A stretch of 64,000 nt of DNA from Serilophus lunatus (lineage: Eukaryota > Chordata > Aves > Passeriformes > Eurylaimidae): assembly GCA_013399895.1 (NCBI GenBank), contig VXBA01005598.1, positions 248,001 to 312,000 on the forward strand. Direction: 5' to 3'. Each line of letters begins with the position of its first letter. The first letter of the stretch is position 1. This document shows positions 60,601-64,000 of this stretch, in pieces. The translations under genes were made by a program, and so were the position numbers. The notes under the pieces were generated by a model. That model ran no database searches. It was not told where the DNA came from and saw only the letters and a program-made list of their open reading frames with translations.

Positions 60601-62080
60601 ATGCAGTTGTTTTTGGTTTTTTTTTTTCATACAGATAAGCTTAGACACTGCTTAGATACTCAAAGAGAGCTGAAACTCTATTACAGTATTGCCACTTTAA
60701 GTTTTTTGCAAATTATGTGTATAATGAATTAAATAACAACATTTGAATTTGCAAAGTGTAAACTTCTTTCAGAGATTGATTTACCAGGCTAACCTGTAAT
60801 AGCACCCTGAGGAACTCTATGTAAGATGTCAAAATTTTTCACACTTTTCAGTAAAAAATGAATTAAAGCAGTTTAACATAAAGATTTAATGAATTTTGTT
60901 GCTCAAAACTATTTAAATCTCAAAGCACCAAGGAATACTAGTGGACAATTAATAAAACTATTGATTATTTGAAAGGTGATAATTTTATTCAGATTTCATT
61001 AAGCCAAAGAAAATATGAAAATAAAAGAACTATAGAAGATGGTACTTGCAAGAGATTGAAAGGAAACTTTGCTACAATTTGTCCTCACTGAATAAATTTT
61101 ACCATAAGATGTTCTCAAAAGACATGAGACTACTTAAGAGTATATTGATCATTCATTGAAAGAGTGGAAACCACAGGTTACTTCCTTCTGATTTTTTTAT
61201 TTTGAGTATACTAATTCAGTGCTTATAAACTGCACTACATGGAGAGCCACAAAAAATTTTTAGTGATTCACATTTAAATAGACAAGTGGTTTTATATAAT
61301 AAGACACTGGAAATAAATTTCCACCTCCAGTCTGGCATGATTTTAAATAAATGATATCACAAAGATCATCTGCATAATTACAATTTTTTTTAATTTGTGA
61401 AACATTATATTTTGTAACATTTTTATCTGAAAATCAGAGATTCAGTTTGCTTTCTCCCTGTCTCTTACACACACAGACACAGACACACGTATCTCCAAAA
61501 TTAAAGGTGTAAATTAATGTTTTCAAGTGATCTTGGTACAATTATTCATATTATGCTGAAGATATCTCTAAAAAATAAACTATTTCAGTATATGGAATAA
61601 AAAGCTATGAGAACATTTAGCGATGCAGATTGTCCACAAAAAAAATCCTGACATGTTCTGTTTAAAGTTTGGGGTTTTTTTGCATATTCTATTATTGGGT
61701 TTTGAGTACAAAGCAATAATAAATGTATCTTGAGAGAGAAACACCAGACAGCTCTTCTTTCTGTCTTTTTCAGACTGATATTTTAGGCAAATAAAACAAT
61801 TTAGAGATTTTCAATGAGAAGGAACTTCAAGTATAAAAACTTTAATGTTAATTATAAACATAGCAATATTGACTCTTACCAATGATCTGAATCTTACCAA
61901 TGAGCAGAATTACAGCCTTCTGAATAACACTTTAAAGTATCAAGCACAGTAATAAGAATGAATGTGTCATACTGTTTGATATTTTCCTTAGCAGTAACTA
62001 AAATCAAACGTGTTAAGCCATTCAGATTTGCAAATCATAGAAAAATTACACATCTTTTGAAAAATAAGGTACTTCAAATT
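60601..62080. other. Unique AT-rich DNA, no gene seen
   Basis: No gene or recognised transposon. A CA-rich microsatellite (ACACACACAGACACAGACACA) lies at about 61466-61488. Confidence 0.65.
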
Positions 62081-62700
62081 TAGAATAATATAATCATTTA
62101 CTTTGGAAAAGATCCTTAAAGTCAATGAGTCCAACAGTTAACCCAGAACTGAAAAGCCCAACACTAAACCATGTCCCTAAATGACACATCTACATATCTT
62201 TTAAATACCTCCAGGTATTGTAACTTCACCAATTCCCTGCAGGCTGCTGCAAGACTAGTAACCCTGCTGGTGAAAGAATTTTTCCTAATATCCAAATTTG
62301 AGACTTTTTCCTTTGGTCCTATTTCTTGTGACCTGAGAGAAGAGAACAACCTCCATCTGGCCACTGTCTCCTCTCAGGTAGTTCTAGAGACCCTCTAGAG
62401 ACCCCCTAAGCTGTTTTTAACCAGTCTTAACAACCTCAGCTTTCTCAGCCACTCCTCATAAGACTCCAGACTCCAAATCCTTTATGGCTGTTCTCTGCAC
62501 ACACTCTGGCACCTTAATGTTTTTGTTGTAATTAGGGGCCCCAGACTGATTGCAGGATTCAAAGTGTGGCCTCACGAGTACCAAGCACAAGGGGAAGATC
62601 ACTTCTCTAGTCCTGTGAGTGGAATTGTTTCTGATTATTTTAGGTGTATCATAGGCTTTTAATTTGAAGGATCTGAATACCCAGGGTTCTACCCTAGCAT
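62081..62700 (-). mobile_element. CR1 LINE 3' end, minus strand, old
   Basis: Reverse-complemented CR1. The 3' UTR end (TTTGGAAAAGATCCTTAAAG, AATGAGTCCAACAGTTAACC) comes first, then CTAAACCATGTCCCTAA with the ORF2 stop (CTA at 62165-62167), then the C-terminal coding region up to REVIFPLCLVLVRPHFESC-like sequence near 62590. Substitutions and at least one frame change break ORF2. The tail is lost or unrecognisable. Further minus-strand sequence (KIIRNNSTHRTREV) still fits the family, so the element reaches to about 62680-62700. Confidence 0.88.
62165..62700 (-). pseudogene. CR1 ORF2 C-terminal half fragment, degraded
   Basis: Two minus-strand frames together cover the end of ORF2. One (62456-62700) has THRTREVIFPLCLVLVRPH, NYNKNIKVPECVQRTAIKDLE and neighbouring residues. 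The other (62165-62364) has KVSNLDIRKNSFTSRVTSL, LEVFKRYVDVSFRDMV and the stop. The break between them shows a frameshift and loss. Several conserved positions are changed (QSGAPN where related copies have FWAPQ), as expected of an old insertion. Confidence 0.82.
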
Positions 62701-64000
62701 TTTGTAGTACTCGAAATCCTATGCCATTTTGCTGTTTCCTAACATAAAAACACAAAACACTTCCTTATTCCCTAATCGTGAAGCAATCAATAAACAACAG
62801 CATTTATTATAGCAGCTTTCTAGAGATGATATCAGTTCAATGTTCAAGTAAGATGCTAAAAAAAGAATTCAACTGGACAATAATAATCAAATACTACTGC
62901 AATAATGTACATACACAATTATAGGCATAGAAGTAAGATGTTATTCATGATAACTGAAATGTATGGACGTTGAACTCAGAACTGAAATATATAGAAATAA
63001 TTGATAATTTCGAGTTTCTCAAAGCTATGGTACACATGAAAACTTTTTAAACAAACTAAATTTGAAAAATACGATGGCCATCCGCAAGATGTTTGCTTTT
63101 CCAATAAACACGACCTAAATTTTGTGCAGATTTCTCTCTACATTGTGTTTAATGATATTCTAGGTCTAGAATGATATGCAGATGTCATGAATGCTCAATA
63201 TTAATGACATATAGAACAATAAACTGTACTCACATTGCTGACTTTTCAGTTTGAGGCATCATATAGCTACCTTCTCTCTCTCTCTCTCTTTGCAAGCAAA
63301 CTAAGGCCATGACTTCATATGGGATTCTCTTCACATATCAGTTATTAATCTTTATAGTTTGCATGAATAAAAGCCATTTGGACTCCATTAAATTGCATTC
63401 AGGTTCACTTTCTGAGGGATATTTAATGGCAGACCACACAGATGAGATTAATACCCAGCAATACGTTACTTTCCCGAGGGTGTCTCTTGCCCTCAAATCC
63501 CACCCATGGTACAATGCCCAAATGAAATTCTGTTTCTGCTATTAATTAACTAGCAAACATTGGAGAAAAATCAGTTTAGTGACAATTGGTCTGATTTGTC
63601 TGTCAGACCAAAAATGATTTTCTGTATTTATTCATGCACTTAAAAAAAAAGCTTTTTTCTGGACAAATTCCTGTGAAAAATAAAAGTAAAAATATTGAAA
63701 GATCTTGAAACATTCAGGAATAATTATTGTCACTAGATACCGCATGCTGCACACATACACTTCTTAATCACATGCTTTTATATATTATTTCTCAGAAATA
63801 AACCTCAGGCATGTTTTGTACTCTCTGCTGCATAACACACTCTTCAAATTTTGGCATTTATTCAGCACAAGAGTTAGATATAGCCAACATGATTGTATTA
63901 TTATCAACTAGGAATATAGGCAGGAGGATAAAACTTAGGGGTAAATTAGTCAACAAGGATACAAGACATAAGACATACAAGATATACAAGATATTTTCTG
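62701..64000. other. Unique AT-rich DNA, no gene seen
   Basis: There is no gene or recognised transposon up to the window edge. A short CT microsatellite lies at 63273-63289. Confidence 0.65.

Noticed and set aside
1..64000. tRNA, rRNA or other RNA gene, CRISPR array, bacterial operon
   Set aside because: I saw no tRNA-like arm pattern, no regularly spaced direct repeats with unique spacers, and no dense tandem coding frames. The retrotransposons show that this is a vertebrate, most likely avian, chromosome.

Overview
The window looks like avian nuclear DNA from a gene-poor stretch, either intergenic or inside a very long intron. It is AT-rich and has no convincing host gene, no RNA gene and no bacterial-style coding or CRISPR structure. 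The identifiable content is retrotransposon remnants. They are CR1 LINE copies, the dominant LINE of birds and other sauropsids, and solo LTRs resembling those of avian endogenous retroviruses. There are no mammalian SINEs or L1. The species cannot be named from what is here. Family assignments come from remembered repeat consensus sequences and no search was run.

Layout. 1-10.3 kb is mostly unique AT-rich DNA, apart from a small CpG-dense patch with a coding-like 36-codon reading frame on the minus strand (6384-6494). 10.37-11.56 kb is a CR1 copy interrupted by a 609-base assembly gap. 15.27-15.67 kb and 16.76-16.89 kb are two more CR1 3' ends, in opposite orientations. 18.4-28.6 kb is an LTR-rich zone. 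It holds a plus-strand LTR nested in a minus-strand LTR of the same family (18443-19590), a minus-strand LTR (21747-22273), a 1.1-kb GC-rich solo LTR with a perfect 5-bp target duplication (24261-25398), and a diverged fragment of that same GC-rich element (28139-28495). 31.10-31.63 kb is a second CR1 of the same subfamily as the 10.4-kb copy. 34.77-35.00 kb is a CAGGC/CCAG-rich degenerate minisatellite. 42.65-43.14 kb is a minus-strand CR1. 48-58 kb holds long homopolymer runs (59 T, 44 A), compound microsatellites, a 20-bp perfect palindrome and a 33-bp tandem duplication in otherwise unique DNA. 58.98-60.60 kb is a CR1 ORF2 fragment split by a minus-strand LTR inserted into it. 62.08-62.70 kb is an old minus-strand CR1.

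Nothing here works together as a system. The reading frames that look long are reverse-transcriptase fragments of CR1, by-products of the GC-rich LTR, or open only because of an N gap or a homopolymer. The clearest results are the two nested insertions, which give a relative order of transposition events, and the LTR with intact target duplication. I did not find a previously undescribed biological system and do not claim one.
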